A program made the position numbers and the translations under genes. A stretch of 64,000 bases of DNA, from the NCBI GenBank assembly GCA_039815145.1, contig JBCBZW010000003.1, forward strand, positions 45,824-109,823, written 5' to 3'. The notes below the pieces were generated by a model. The model saw nothing but the letters and a program-made list of their open reading frames with translations. It made no database searches and had not been told where the DNA came from. The first letter of the stretch is position 1. Each line of letters opens with the position of its first letter. Source of the DNA: Pseudomonadota bacterium. GTDB lineage: Bacteria; Pseudomonadota; Gammaproteobacteria; Steroidobacterales; JBCBZW01. Shown here piece after piece: positions 48,677 through 59,518 of this stretch.

Positions 48677-48748
48677 CTGCGCGTGCCCCTTAGGCGTGGG
48701 TCGGCCATGCGCCAACCTCAAGAATTGTCATCATGCAGTGAGATTACC

Positions 48749-50194
48749 ATGACCACCGCTGGCGTCGACCGACTCCATTTTCTGGGCATCTGTGGCACGT
48801 TCATGGGCGGGCTCGCGCTCCTAGCACGGCAGCTTGGTTATCGCGTAAGTGGCTGCGATCAAAACGTTTATCCGCCTATGAGCACGTTGCTGGCGTCACA
48901 GGGAATTGACATCCAGGAAGGCTACGCCGCAGCTCACCTGAAACCGGCGCCCGATCTCGTGGTGGTCGGCAACGCCATGGTGCGCGGGATGGACGCCATC
49001 GAGTACATGCTCGATGAGCGTCTGCCGTACGTCTCCGGGCCCCAATGGCTGGGCGAGCACGTGCTTCGCCACCGCCACGTGCTGGCGGTGGCCGGTACCC
49101 ATGGCAAGACGACCACCACCAGTATGTTGGCGTGGATCCTCGAGCAGGCCGGCCTCGCCCCAGGCTTTCTGGTGGGGGGCGTTCCCGCCAACTTCGGTGT
49201 GTCCGCCCGCTTGGGCGGCAATGGAGATCATCCGTCGCCCTACTTCGTGATCGAGGCGGACGAGTACGACACGGCGTTCTTTGATAAGCGCTCGAAGTTC
49301 GTGCACTACCACCCGTGCACACTCATCCTGAACAACCTCGAGTATGACCACGCCGATATCTTCCCCGACCTCGGCGCGATCGAAACGCAGTTTCACCACG
49401 TCGTGCGCATCGTGCCTCGCGAGGGGCAGGTGATCGCCAATGCGGGCAGTGCCGCCCTCGGACGGGTACTCGAGCGCGGTTGCTGGTCATCGCAAGCCAG
49501 CACCGGGTGGTCGGGCGATGGCGCATCCCCCGCATCGCTGGCGAGCGCTGGCACCGATTGGAGACTCGACGTGGGCGAGGCCGAAGTGGGGCACACGCAA
49601 GTGCTACGCGATGGTGAGGCACTCGGCACCTTGCCGCCTAACGTCAAGGGTAGGCACAACGCGGAGAATGCCTTGGCGGCGATCGCCGCGGCCGTTCACG
49701 TGGGCGTCGAGGCGAGCCAAGCGTTGGAGGCGCTGGCGAGTTTCAAGGGCGTTGCGCGTCGCTTGGAGCGAGTGGACGTGCCCGGCGAGTTCACCGTCTA
49801 CGACGACTTTGCCCACCACCCCACCGCGGTGGAGCGCACCCTCGACGCCTTGCGCCAGGAGGTGGCCGGGCGAGGCGGGCGATTGATCGCGGTACTCGAG
49901 CCGCGTTCGAACACCATGCGCATGGGCGCCCACGGAGCGCACCTGGCAGCCGCGCTGGCACAGGCAGATCAGGCCTGGCTCTACGCGCCCGCCAGCCTGG
50001 GTTGGGACGCGAACGCCATCCTGGGCCCGACGCTACCGCAGTTGCGCGTGCATACTGACGTACAGGGTCTCGCTCAGGCCCTGGCCCAGGAGCTGAATGA
50101 AGGAGACACGGTGGTCTTGATGAGTAACGGCGCCTTCGGTGGCCTTCGCGAGCGGTTACGGGGTGCGCTGGCACAGCGCTTCGAACGCCAATGA
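48749..50194 (+). CDS. mpl: Murein peptide ligase Mpl
   Basis: 481-residue ligase that joins recycled L-Ala-gamma-D-Glu-mesoDAP tripeptide to UDP-MurNAc. Mur-ligase domains in order: N-terminal LHFLGICGTFMGGLALLARQLG, ATP-binding P-loop AVAGTHGKTTTTSM near residue 112, the IEADEYDTAFFDKRSKFVHY segment characteristic of Mpl, LNNLEYDHADIF, and C-terminal VYDDFAHHPTAVERTL and EPRSNTMRMG. MTTAGVD is the start, in a weak ribosome context. Overlaps ubiX by four bases (ATGA), an arrangement seen in pseudomonads, where mpl and ubiX are adjacent. Confidence 0.97.
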   Translation: MTTAGVDRLHFLGICGTFMGGLALLARQLGYRVSGCDQNVYPPMSTLLASQGIDIQEGYAAAHLKPAPDLVVVGNAMVRGMDAIEYMLDERLPYVSGPQWLGEHVLRHRHVLAVAGTHGKTTTTSMLAWILEQAGLAPGFLVGGVPANFGVSARLGGNGDHPSPYFVIEADEYDTAFFDKRSKFVHYHPCTLILNNLEYDHADIFPDLGAIETQFHHVVRIVPREGQVIANAGSAALGRVLERGCWSSQASTGWSGDGASPASLASAGTDWRLDVGEAEVGHTQVLRDGEALGTLPPNVKGRHNAENALAAIAAAVHVGVEASQALEALASFKGVARRLERVDVPGEFTVYDDFAHHPTAVERTLDALRQEVAGRGGRLIAVLEPRSNTMRMGAHGAHLAAALAQADQAWLYAPASLGWDANAILGPTLPQLRVHTDVQGLAQALAQELNEGDTVVLMSNGAFGGLRERLRGALAQRFERQ

Positions 50195-50841
50195 GCGCCG
50201 TGGACGATCAGCGCACGATCACCCTGGCCTTCACCGGCGCCTCCGGTGCCCAGTACGGTTTGCGCCTGCTGCAGGTCCTGCTGGCCCGAGAGATCCGCGT
50301 GTTCCTGCTCCTGTCCAAGCCGGCGCAAGTGGTGATCGGTATGGAAACGTCGTTGAAGTTGCCCGGACGCTCAGGGGAGATCGAGCGCTACTTCACCGAG
50401 CGTTTCGAGGCCGCGCCCGAGCAGTTACGCGTGTTCGGGCGCGAGGAGTGGACCTCACCGGTGGCCAGCGGCTCCGGCGCTCCGCGCGACATGGTCATCT
50501 GTCCTTGCAGCATGGCCACGGTCGGCGCGATCGCCGCGGGGGCCGGACGCGAGCTGATCGAGCGTGCGGCCGATGTGGTGATCAAGGAGCGCGGGCACCT
50601 GATCGTGGTGCCGCGCGAAACCCCCTTCTCGGTGATCCACCTGGAGAACCTACTGCGCCTCGCACAGTTGGGGGTGACGATCCTGCCCCCGAGCCCTGGC
50701 TTCTATCACGAGCCGACCACGATGGACGACCTCATCGACTTCGTCGTCGCCCGCATCCTCGATCAACTCGATGTGCCCCAGGGGCTCATGCCACGCTGGG
50801 GCTGGTCATCGCCAGCCAACGGCGGCGACGCTAACCCCTAG
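50191..50841 (+). CDS. ubiX: Flavin prenyltransferase UbiX
   Basis: 216-residue enzyme that prenylates FMN to make the cofactor for the UbiD decarboxylase in ubiquinone synthesis. The N-terminal LAFTGASGAQYGLRLLQVLL, CPCSMATVGAIAAGAG (FMN-binding), ADVVIKERGHLIVVPRETPFSVIHLENLL and the final ILPPSPGFYHEP motif are typical. Size is normal. Translationally coupled to mpl. Converges on hemL after 23 bases. Confidence 0.96.
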   Translation: MSAVDDQRTITLAFTGASGAQYGLRLLQVLLAREIRVFLLLSKPAQVVIGMETSLKLPGRSGEIERYFTERFEAAPEQLRVFGREEWTSPVASGSGAPRDMVICPCSMATVGAIAAGAGRELIERAADVVIKERGHLIVVPRETPFSVIHLENLLRLAQLGVTILPPSPGFYHEPTTMDDLIDFVVARILDQLDVPQGLMPRWGWSSPANGGDANP

Positions 50842-50864
50842 GAAGCGTCGCCGCGTGCGAGGCC

Positions 50865-52142
50865 TCAGGCGGCGATGCGCTCCAGCACGCGATCGGCAGC
50901 GGCGATCGTCTGGTCGATGATCTCGTCCGTGTGTGCGATGGAGATGAAGCCCGCCTCGTAGGCTGACGGGGCAAGGTAGATCCCCTCTTCGAGCATCCCA
51001 CCGAAGAACTGGTTGAAGCGCTCCAGGTTACAGCCCTGTACGTGCTCGAAGCTGGTGACGGGATCTTGTTCGGTGAAGAAGAAGCCGAACATTCCACCCA
51101 CCACGTGCCGACTCATGGGAATGCCGTGGCGCTTCGCCGCGTCGACCATCCCGGCCGTGAGCCGATCTGCACGCTGCCCCAGGGTGTCGTGGAAACCGGG
51201 TGCCTGGAGGTGGCGCAGGGTGACGATGCCCGCGGCCATCGCCAGGGGGCAGCCGGACAACGTGCCAGCCTGGTAGACCGGGCCGGTGGGCGAGACGTGG
51301 AGCATCACGTCGCGACGGCCACCGAAGGCCCCGACCGGGGTGCCGCCGCCGATGATCTTACCGAGGGTGGTGAGGTCCGGGGTGACCCCGTACACCGCCT
51401 GGGCGCCGCCGAGGGCCACACGGAAGCCCGTCATCACCTCGTCGAAGATCAGCAGGGCGCCGGAGGCGTCACAGACCTCACGGCAGGCTTCCAGGAAGCC
51501 GGGCACCGGCGGGATGCAGTTCATGTTGCCCGCGATCGGTTCGATGATGATGCAAGCGATACGGTCGCCCATGTCGGCGAAGGTCTGGCGCACCTGATCG
51601 GCGTCATTGTAGCGCAGGGTCACCGTGTGCTCGGCGAGGGCCGCCGGCACGCCCGGCGAGGACGGCACGCCAAAGGTCAGCGCGCCGGAGCCCGCCTTCA
51701 CCAGCAGGGAATCGCTGTGGCCGTGGTAGCAGCCCTCGAACTTGACGATGGTGTCGCGCCCGGTAAACCCGCGCGCCAGGCGAATGGCGCTCATGGTCGC
51801 CTCTGTGCCCGAGCTGTTCATGCGTACCAGCTCGATCGACGGCACAATCTCGCACACGAGCTTGGCGAGGTCGGTCTCACGCGTGGTTGGGGTGCCGAAA
51901 TGCAGGCCGCTGGCCGCCGCCTCCTGCACCGCGCTGACCACCTCCGGGTGCGCATGGCCGAGGATCATCGGGCCCCAGGAGCCGATGTAGTCGATCAGCT
52001 GGCGACCGCTCTCCGTGTGCAGGTACGGGCCCTCGGCGCGGCGCACGAACTCGGGCGTGCCACCCACGGCGCCGAAGGCACGGACGGGCGAGTTCACGCC
52101 GCCGGCGATGTAGTGTTTGGCTTCCTCGAAGTGCTGTTCCAT
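50865..52142 (-). CDS. hemL: Glutamate-1-semialdehyde 2,1-aminomutase HemL
   Basis: 425-residue PLP enzyme of the C5 pathway that makes 5-aminolevulinate for heme. [15 protein letters not shown] at the N-terminus, [43 protein letters not shown], and [17 protein letters not shown] (PLP lysine in GKIIGGG) are the family signatures. The size matches E. coli (426). It lies at the end of a thiD-thiE-hemL cluster, a common order in pseudomonads, with 66 bases to thiE. Confidence 0.97.
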   Translation of the reverse strand: MEQHFEEAKHYIAGGVNSPVRAFGAVGGTPEFVRRAEGPYLHTESGRQLIDYIGSWGPMILGHAHPEVVSAVQEAAASGLHFGTPTTRETDLAKLVCEIVPSIELVRMNSSGTEATMSAIRLARGFTGRDTIVKFEGCYHGHSDSLLVKAGSGALTFGVPSSPGVPAALAEHTVTLRYNDADQVRQTFADMGDRIACIIIEPIAGNMNCIPPVPGFLEACREVCDASGALLIFDEVMTGFRVALGGAQAVYGVTPDLTTLGKIIGGGTPVGAFGGRRDVMLHVSPTGPVYQAGTLSGCPLAMAAGIVTLRHLQAPGFHDTLGQRADRLTAGMVDAAKRHGIPMSRHVVGGMFGFFFTEQDPVTSFEHVQGCNLERFNQFFGGMLEEGIYLAPSAYEAGFISIAHTDEIIDQTIAAADRVLERIAA

Positions 52143-52208
52143 CGGTTCGAATCTCTATCTGCGGAGTCAGGGGGAGGGGTGCCTCGCGCGCCGCGCGCGG
52201 TGTCACCC

Positions 52209-52832
52209 TCAGTCGAATAAGGCCCGGTAGTCGCCGGCCGCCGCCTTCACGTCCGGGCTCGAGAACAAGCCGCTGATGGCGGCGATGGCGTGCGCACCCG
52301 CCTCGACCAGGGGGGCGCCGTTCTCTGGCGTGATACCGCCGATGGTCACCACGGGCAGGGAGCTACGGGCCACCGCCTCGCCGAGCAAGGCGAGGTCGGC
52401 GCGAACCGCGTCGGGCTTGGTGCGTGAGTGGAAGAACGAGCCGAGGGCCACGTAGGACGCATCGGCGCGCTCCGCGCGCAGTACGCGGTCCAGCTCGTCG
52501 TAGCAACTCACGCCGATGATCGAGTGGTTCCCGAGGAGCTGGCGGGCATGGGAGACGCTCATGTCGCGCCGACCGAGGTGTACGCCATCGGCGCCGCAGT
52601 CGAGGGCGAGCATCGGATCGTCGTTGATGATGAAGCAGGCGCTGAGTTCGGTGCACAGGCCGCGCAATTGCACTGCGACATCGCGCTCGAGGGCGTCGAC
52701 GCTGCTGGCCCGGTACTGCAGGGTGCGCGCGCCGCCTTCCAGGGCCTCGCGTGCGAGGTCGATCAGCGTGTCCGAATCGGCGACGTCGTTCGGCGTGATG
52801 GCGTAGAGGCCACGGGGCAGGGACTGGTACAT
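52209..52832 (-). CDS. thiE: Thiamine-phosphate synthase ThiE
   Basis: 207-residue TIM-barrel enzyme that couples hydroxymethylpyrimidine-PP with the thiazole phosphate. N-terminal RGLYAITPND, GGARTLQYR, FIINDDPMLALDCGADGVHLGR, IGVSCY, YVALGSFFHSRTKP and VTIGGITPENG follow the family order. Size is normal. Four bases separate it from thiD upstream. Confidence 0.96.
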   Translation of the reverse strand: MYQSLPRGLYAITPNDVADSDTLIDLAREALEGGARTLQYRASSVDALERDVAVQLRGLCTELSACFIINDDPMLALDCGADGVHLGRRDMSVSHARQLLGNHSIIGVSCYDELDRVLRAERADASYVALGSFFHSRTKPDAVRADLALLGEAVARSSLPVVTIGGITPENGAPLVEAGAHAIAAISGLFSSPDVKAAAGDYRALFD

Positions 52833-52836
52833 AGCG

Positions 52837-53652
52837 TCATTTTATCATCCGCCCGGGGATGAATTGGCCTCGACCTGGTGCGATCGCCTGGGAGAGGGCC
52901 GTCGCCGTGTAGCGCTGCGCTGCGTCCATCGCTGTCCCAACCGCGGCGCCGCCAGCGAGTTCGCACGCCAGTGCCGCGGCCAGGGTGCAGCCGGAGCCGT
53001 GGAAGCGGCCGGGTAGGCGCGGCCAGGTCCACTGCAGGCGCTCCCCATCGGCCAGGGCGGCGTAGTTGACGACCTGGGGTTGGCCTAGGTCGGCCGCCAC
53101 GTCGGCCCCCGTGACGAGCACCGCGCAGGCGCACTCCTGTGCCAACGCGCCCGCCAGGGTCTGCGGGTCCGCGTCGTCGTCCGCGTCCATCAGGCGCGCC
53201 AGTTCGAAGCGATTGGGGGTGGTGGCGGTCGCCACGGGCAGCAGCGCCTCGCGCAGCACGCGCGCCAGAGGGTCATCCGCCAGACGGCCGCCACCGCCCG
53301 CCTTGAGCACCGGATCGAGGACGATGGGCACGCTGGCCAGCTGCTCGCGCAGGCATCGCCCGACGGCCTGCGCCACCTCCACGGTGGGCAGCAGACCGAT
53401 CTTCACCGCAGCCGGGCGGATGTCATTCAGCAGCACATCCAACTGCTCGGTGACCTGCGACGCCGGCAGGGGGTGCACGCTCACCACGTCGCGCGTGTCC
53501 TGGGCCGTGATCGAGGTGATCACCGGCATCGGGTGCAAGCCCAGGGCCGAGGCGGTCTGCAGATCGGCGGCGATGCCGGCGCCCCCGCTGGGGTCGTTGC
53601 CGGCGATGATCACCAAGGGCGGCCGCGCGATCGCTGGTGGCGCTTCGTTCAT
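52837..53652 (-). CDS. thiD: Hydroxymethylpyrimidine (phosphate) kinase ThiD
   Basis: 271-residue ribokinase-fold kinase that phosphorylates HMP to HMP-PP. Contains [47 protein letters not shown] sequence, [17 protein letters not shown] and the catalytic [17 protein letters not shown] anion hole near the C-terminus. Upstream, divergent, is rubredoxin; the 96-base spacer contains both promoters, with GACAAT at 53659. Confidence 0.96.
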   Translation of the reverse strand: MNEAPPAIARPPLVIIAGNDPSGGAGIAADLQTASALGLHPMPVITSITAQDTRDVVSVHPLPASQVTEQLDVLLNDIRPAAVKIGLLPTVEVAQAVGRCLREQLASVPIVLDPVLKAGGGGRLADDPLARVLREALLPVATATTPNRFELARLMDADDDADPQTLAGALAQECACAVLVTGADVAADLGQPQVVNYAALADGERLQWTWPRLPGRFHGSGCTLAAALACELAGGAAVGTAMDAAQRYTATALSQAIAPGRGQFIPGRMIK

Positions 53653-53748
53653 CCGTGTGACAATGCGCGCCCTCGACGCTGCCCCGGGGTGGGCTGCGCG
53701 CGGCTGGCATCTTTCCGACGACTTTCAACAGGACTGGTAGCGCGATTC

Positions 53749-53913
53749 ATGAAGGCATATATGTGTGTGATCTGCGGTTTTGTCTACAAGGACGCCGAGG
53801 GACATCCCGAGACGGGGATCGCTCCGGGGACGAGCTGGGACGACGTCCCGCTGACCTGGCAGTGTCCTGATTGTGGCGCTACCAAGGAAGACTTCGAGAT
53901 GATCGAGGTCTGA
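53749..53913 (+). CDS. Rubredoxin
   Basis: 54-residue iron electron carrier. Two CxxCG knuckles, [10 protein letters not shown] (C6, C9) and [13 protein letters not shown] (C39, C42), bind one iron; [18 protein letters not shown] between them is typical. It has the compact type-II-like length used with alkane hydroxylase or other oxygenases, but neither rubredoxin reductase nor an alkane hydroxylase gene is in the window. It converges on the GumN-type gene with one base between stops. Confidence 0.95.
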   Translation: MKAYMCVICGFVYKDAEGHPETGIAPGTSWDDVPLTWQCPDCGATKEDFEMIEV

Positions 53914-53914
53914 G

Positions 53915-54829
53915 CTACCAGAGCGGCTCCAAGGTCAAGCCGCCCTTCCGGCGCAGCAGCTGCACCACGCTGTCTTCCCCCAGCAGGTGCAGTGACCCCA
54001 CCACCACCAGCTCCACCTCAGGCGACTCCAGCATCGCCATGAGCGACGGTATCCAGCGTGCGTTGCGGTCCGCGACCAGCGAGCGATAGAGGTCTGGCTG
54101 GTCACCGAGCGAATCCAGTAGTTCTTCGCGCAAGACTTGCGTGTCCGCCCGCCGCCACGCGCTGATCGTGCGTTCGGTGATGTCGCGCAACTGTCCGAGC
54201 TCCTCGAGCGCTTCGCTCAGCATGGCGCGCTGGGTGGGCGTGGCCAGCCCCTCGAAGATCGATAGCTGCTCACTGATGGTCTCCAGGCCGGCGGTCTCGC
54301 GACCGTCCTTCGTGGCTCGTGCGCTGAGTTGCGCCTCCACGCCGAGATTGCCGCGAAACCCTAGCTGGGTGAGGTTGATGTTGATCAATACCGTGGCCAG
54401 GAACCAGGGGTCGAAACCGTTCACGGCCTGCGGGTCGATGCCCGCCTCGAGCAGCTGCTCGCGCAGCTGTGGGTAGCCGTCGGCGAACACCACATCCAGC
54501 GTCCGCAGGGGCGCGGCCGCGCCGAACTCCTGTAGCTTGCGCTCCAACGCGCCTGCTGGCGCGGAGGCGACATCCATCTCCATGACCAGCGTGTCGCTGT
54601 TGGCGTAGGCATCGAGGACTGGCGGCGGCAGTGGCATGTCCTTTTCGCGCAGCACGTGTATCGAACCTAACAAGAGTAAATGGTGCTCGCCGTCGCTGAC
54701 GCGCCACAGGAGGGCCTCGCGTGCGGGGTTCGTCTCAGGCTCGGCGAGGGCCGTGGCGCCGAGCATGTGCGTCAGGCAGAGGCCGGCTACGCTGAGCCAG
54801 GTGATCGATGCGCTTTGGCGTTGGTTCAC
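53915..54829 (-). CDS. TraB/GumN-family protein
   Basis: 304-residue exported protein of the TraB/PrgY/GumN family, thought to be an EreA-like or Tiki-like metallohydrolase fold; the bacterial role is unknown. The signal peptide (ASITWLSVAGLCLTHMLGATALA) is followed by LLLLGSIHVLREKD with the conserved GSxH, and the C-terminal VVGSLHLLGEDSVVQLL carries the second GxxH. The GTG start overlaps the stop of the phosphoesterase gene (GTGA), so I prefer it to an upstream start at 54868. Periplasmic location inferred. Confidence 0.85.
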   Translation of the reverse strand: MNQRQSASITWLSVAGLCLTHMLGATALAEPETNPAREALLWRVSDGEHHLLLLGSIHVLREKDMPLPPPVLDAYANSDTLVMEMDVASAPAGALERKLQEFGAAAPLRTLDVVFADGYPQLREQLLEAGIDPQAVNGFDPWFLATVLININLTQLGFRGNLGVEAQLSARATKDGRETAGLETISEQLSIFEGLATPTQRAMLSEALEELGQLRDITERTISAWRRADTQVLREELLDSLGDQPDLYRSLVADRNARWIPSLMAMLESPEVELVVVGSLHLLGEDSVVQLLRRKGGLTLEPLW

Positions 54830-55644
54830 GCGGAGAGGGCCCGGGCGCCCGTGTTGAAGGGCAGCCACACGACCTGCGTGTCGATATCACCGTTGTCGTG
54901 CAAGCGCAGATGGCGGTAGCCCGGTCCTCGCGTGCTGTCCGTGCCGAACTCTGCCTGTCGCGGCGCGAACTGTACGCAGGTGGAAGGTGTGCAGAGCAAA
55001 TGGGCGCCGTCGCGCCGATCGTCGTAGCGCTGGTGGGCATGGCCCCACACGACCGCCCGGACCGACGCGGTGCTGGCCACCACATCCAGCAGGCGTTGGG
55101 GCTCCTCCAAGCCTATTGAGTCCATCCAGGTGCTGCCGAGGGCCACCGGTGGATGGTGCAGGGCCAGGAGCTGGTGGCGTCCGCTATCGTCGGTCTTGGC
55201 CTCGTCCAGCTGTGCGAGCGAGGCCGCCGTGAGGCGACCACCCACGGCGCCGGGCAGGTGGCTGTCCAGGAGTCGCGCGCACCAGTGCTCACCGAGCAGG
55301 TGCATGCCCTCGGTTACGAAGGGGGCGCCGGAGAGAACCTTGCGAAGGGCAGCCGGATCGTCATGGTTGCCAGGGATCGCCAGCACCGGGCAGGGGGCGT
55401 CGGCGAATACCTGACGAATATGTTCGTAGGCCTCGTGACTGCCATCGTCGGCGATGTCGCCGGTGAGCAACAGGGCGCCCGGCGCGGGATGACACAACAG
55501 GGCGCGGGCGTAGACGGCGTCCAGGCTGTCGCGTGTATCGATGCCGCGCAAGCACTCGCCGGCCGAACGGGTGATGTGCAGATCGGTGAACTGAAGCAGC
55601 TCAAACATGGCCGAAAGCATGGGTGCGGCGAGCGGGGCGGTCAA
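54826..55644 (-). CDS. CpdA-like metallophosphoesterase
   Basis: 272-residue class-III cyclic-nucleotide phosphodiesterase-type calcineurin phosphoesterase. Metal motifs in order: FTDLHIT (DxH), LLTGDIADDG (GD), IPGNHDD (GNHD), LALHHPPV (H) and VVWGHAHQ (GHxH). The combination LHHPPV and CTPSTCVQF is close to E. coli CpdA, which degrades cAMP. A TTG start is used because GGAG lies five bases before it; ATG codons at 55620 and 55608 are alternatives. It overlaps the GumN-type gene. Confidence 0.87.
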   Translation of the reverse strand: MTAPLAAPMLSAMFELLQFTDLHITRSAGECLRGIDTRDSLDAVYARALLCHPAPGALLLTGDIADDGSHEAYEHIRQVFADAPCPVLAIPGNHDDPAALRKVLSGAPFVTEGMHLLGEHWCARLLDSHLPGAVGGRLTAASLAQLDEAKTDDSGRHQLLALHHPPVALGSTWMDSIGLEEPQRLLDVVASTASVRAVVWGHAHQRYDDRRDGAHLLCTPSTCVQFAPRQAEFGTDSTRGPGYRHLRLHDNGDIDTQVVWLPFNTGARALSA

Positions 55645-55677
55645 GCCATCTCCGTCTCACTGTTCGACACCGCTCGT

Positions 55678-56466
55678 CTAGTGCTGAGCGGGCTTGGGAA
55701 ACAGCTCACGTGTGTCGCCGCGCAAGCGGTACCAGAGCAGGCCCACCCACTCGTGGGCTGCCCAGTCCAGCTGGGCGAGTGCACGGACCCCTTGTGGCAG
55801 GGAGAAGCCGTCGCTGCCCGTTCGAAAATCCGTGGGGAAGGCGGTCACGGGCACGCCTGCAGCACGAAACACGCCCATCGAGCGGGGCATATGGAAAGCG
55901 GACGTCACCAGCCACCATTCACAGCTTTCCGCCGGCGCCGTTGCTTCGATCAGTCGAGCGACCTCGAGAGCTGCGCCCTTCGTGTCGGTCGAGAGGTTCT
56001 CGAAGGTGATCTCGCGGTTGGGGAGGGCCGCTCGCAGGATCGATCGTGCCACAGTGCTCTGGGATGTCCCCTGGTGCAGGCGCCCCCGCCCGCTGTGGAT
56101 CAACGCCGCTTCGGGGAAGCGGCGAGCCAGCACTATGAAAGTCATCAGTCGATCAGCGGAATCGTTGACGTGGGGGATGCCGTAGGTCTGACTCAGAACC
56201 ACTTGCTCAGCGCCCGCGAGTACCACCAGGCCGCAGGGGGGAGGGGTATCTGCGGGGGGCGGTGAGAATCGCCTCTCGAGGGGCGCGATCAGCCAGTCGC
56301 TGGCAGGGGTCAGGGCGCCGATCAGCAGGGTGATCAGGGCGGTCCCTGCCAGCCGGGCACCGAGCCGCCGCCAGCGCGGGCGCAGGCAGAGCAGCGCCCC
56401 GATGGAAAGGCCCCAGAGCATCAGATGGCTGGGTTGAATCAACCACCACAGGTCGTAGCGCGTCAT
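55678..56466 (-). CDS. ElyC/SanA/YdcF (DUF218) membrane protein
   Basis: 262-residue envelope protein of the DUF218 family, members of which affect peptidoglycan and undecaprenyl-phosphate use. Two N-terminal membrane segments (MLWGLSIGALLCL and LAGTALITLLIGALTPA) precede the DUF218 domain. It includes VVLAGAEQ, HSGRGRL, NLSTDTKGAALEVARLI, and WWLVTSAFHMPRSMGVFRAAG, a signature of the domain. Close to E. coli ElyC in layout. Gene order with the phosphoesterase suggests a loose operon (33 bases apart). Confidence 0.87.
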   Translation of the reverse strand: MTRYDLWWLIQPSHLMLWGLSIGALLCLRPRWRRLGARLAGTALITLLIGALTPASDWLIAPLERRFSPPPADTPPPCGLVVLAGAEQVVLSQTYGIPHVNDSADRLMTFIVLARRFPEAALIHSGRGRLHQGTSQSTVARSILRAALPNREITFENLSTDTKGAALEVARLIEATAPAESCEWWLVTSAFHMPRSMGVFRAAGVPVTAFPTDFRTGSDGFSLPQGVRALAQLDWAAHEWVGLLWYRLRGDTRELFPKPAQH

Positions 56467-56575
56467 GGTCTTCCGAGGCAGGGGGGTAGGTCTGAAACGG
56501 CGAGGGCCGGAATGCGCTGCGCACCCCGGCCCTCGTCCGTTCGAGCGATGGCCGCGCGGGGCGGCCGACGGTCGA

Positions 56576-57991
<1,416 letters not shown>

Positions 57992-58020
57992 GTTGGTCTC
58001 CGTTTTCGTGTCGTGGTGGT

Positions 58021-58048
58021 GGCAGCCAGCAAAGGGGCCTGCGCTGCC
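58021..58048. promoter_or_regulatory. Hairpin in the metK-ahcY spacer
   Basis: GGCAGC ... GCTGCC with an inner CAG/CTG stem and one bulged base, nine pairs and a pyrimidine-rich loop on the transcribed strand. It lies 30 bases before ahcY. No U-tract follows, so a processing or partial termination site between metK and ahcY is more likely than a strong terminator. Confidence 0.4.
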
Positions 58049-58081
58049 CGTTGTTCGTTACCTAGTGCAGGATCGATTCGC

Positions 58082-59245
58082 TTAGCCGATGGCGGCGCGC
58101 AGGGCATCGGCCTTATCGGTTTGCTCCCAGCTGAACTGGGGCTCTTCGCGGCCGAAGTGGCCGTAGCTCGCCGTCGCCTGGTAGATCGGGCGCACCAGAT
58201 CGAGGGACGTTCGGATGCCGTAGGGCGTGAGGTCGAAGTGTTCGCGAATCAGCTGCGTGAGCTGCTCGTCCGCCACCTTGCCGGTGCCGAAGGTATCGAC
58301 GGTGATCGAGGTGGGCTCGGCCACGCCGATGGCGTAGGACACCTGGATCTCGCAGCGATCGGCGAGGCCCGCGGCGACCACGTTCTTGGCCACGTAGCGG
58401 CAGGCGTAGGCCGCGGAGCGGTCCACCTTCGAGGGGTCCTTGCCGGAGAAGGCACCGCCGCCGTGGCGCGCCATGCCGCCGTAGGTATCGACGATGATCT
58501 TGCGCCCGGTGAGGCCGCAGTCGCCCACGGGACCGCCGATCACGAAGCGGCCGGTCGGGTTGATGTGGATATGCTCCGCCGGGCACCCGGCCAGCCACTC
58601 GGCGGGCAGCACGGGCTTCAAGATCTCCTCCATCACCGCCTCGCGCAGATGCTCAGTGCTGATCTCTTCGGCGTGCTGGGTGGAGAGCACCACGGCGTCG
58701 AGGCCGACGGGCTTGTGGTCTTCGTAGCGCAGGGTAACCTGGCTCTTCGCGTCCGGGCGCAACCAGGGCAGGGTGCCGTTCTTGCGCACTTCGGCCTGAC
58801 GCTTGACCAGGCGGTGCGAGTAGGTGATCGGGGCCGGCATGAGCACGTCGGTCTCGTTGGTGGCGTAGCCGAACATGAGGCCTTGGTCGCCTGCACCCTG
58901 GGCCTTGTCTTCCTCGCGGTCGACGCCCTGAGCGATGTCCACGGACTGCTTGCCGATGGCGTTGATCACGGCGCAGGTAGCGCCGTCGAAGCCCATGTCC
59001 GAGTGGGAGTAGCCGATCTCCAGGATGGTCTTGCGAACGAGGTCTTCGAGGTCGATCCAGGCGTTGGTGGTGACCTCGCCGGCCACGATGGCCATACCGG
59101 TCTTCACCATGGTCTCGCACGCCACGCGGGCCCGAGAGTCCTCCGCCAGGATGGCGTCGAGCACGGCATCGGAGATTTGGTCCGCAATCTTATCCGGATG
59201 ACCTTCCGACACCGACTCGGAAGTGAAAAGGTACGATTTGCTCAT
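58082..59245 (-). CDS. metK: S-adenosylmethionine synthetase MetK
   Basis: 387-residue enzyme making S-adenosylmethionine from methionine and ATP. The N-terminal [42 protein letters not shown] and the catalytic loop [20 protein letters not shown] are diagnostic, and length matches (E. coli 384). It precedes ahcY in the same direction, an arrangement common in proteobacteria. A TATAAT -10 box 147 bases upstream implies a long leader. Confidence 0.98.
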   Translation of the reverse strand: MSKSYLFTSESVSEGHPDKIADQISDAVLDAILAEDSRARVACETMVKTGMAIVAGEVTTNAWIDLEDLVRKTILEIGYSHSDMGFDGATCAVINAIGKQSVDIAQGVDREEDKAQGAGDQGLMFGYATNETDVLMPAPITYSHRLVKRQAEVRKNGTLPWLRPDAKSQVTLRYEDHKPVGLDAVVLSTQHAEEISTEHLREAVMEEILKPVLPAEWLAGCPAEHIHINPTGRFVIGGPVGDCGLTGRKIIVDTYGGMARHGGGAFSGKDPSKVDRSAAYACRYVAKNVVAAGLADRCEIQVSYAIGVAEPTSITVDTFGTGKVADEQLTQLIREHFDLTPYGIRTSLDLVRPIYQATASYGHFGREEPQFSWEQTDKADALRAAIG

Positions 59246-59391
59246 ATTTCTTCTGTCCCCGTGGGTAAACGAGACGCTCGGGCACCCTCTGGGGGATGCT
59301 TCCTCAGGTTGTGGACCGGACTGGACTGGCCCGTAAAACTGCTTCTGGAATCAGCTAGATAGGCGGCTTCGCGGCTGCGCAGCGAGCGCGG

Positions 59392-59397
59392 ATTATA
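59392..59397 (-). promoter_or_regulatory. Putative -10 box of metK
   Basis: A perfect TATAAT on the minus strand, 147 bases before metK, in an otherwise GC-rich spacer. The -35 is weak. The resulting leader would be about 140 bases and contains a GCATCCC...GGGTGC hairpin, which may be regulatory; it matches no SAM or SAH riboswitch that I know. Confidence 0.45.
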
Positions 59398-59473
59398 CAG
59401 CAACTCCGCCGCAGTGCCGAAAAGCCGTCACGCTTTGAAGCATTCTTCGCCGCGCTCACGCGTAGGGCGATGC

Positions 59474-59479
59474 TAGAAT
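59474..59479 (+). promoter_or_regulatory. Putative -10 box of the thioredoxin-fold gene
   Basis: TAGAAT, 40 bases upstream of the start codon, in the same GCTAGAATNCG context as the one before hppA. No good -35 is visible. Confidence 0.35.
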
Positions 59480-59518
59480 TCGTCGTCGCCAACATCGCCG
59501 TATCGCTCGAGGGGTAGC

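Noticed and set aside
57992..58081. SAH riboswitch before ahcY
   Set aside because: A hairpin is present but the conserved SAH-riboswitch strings are not; covariance search needed.
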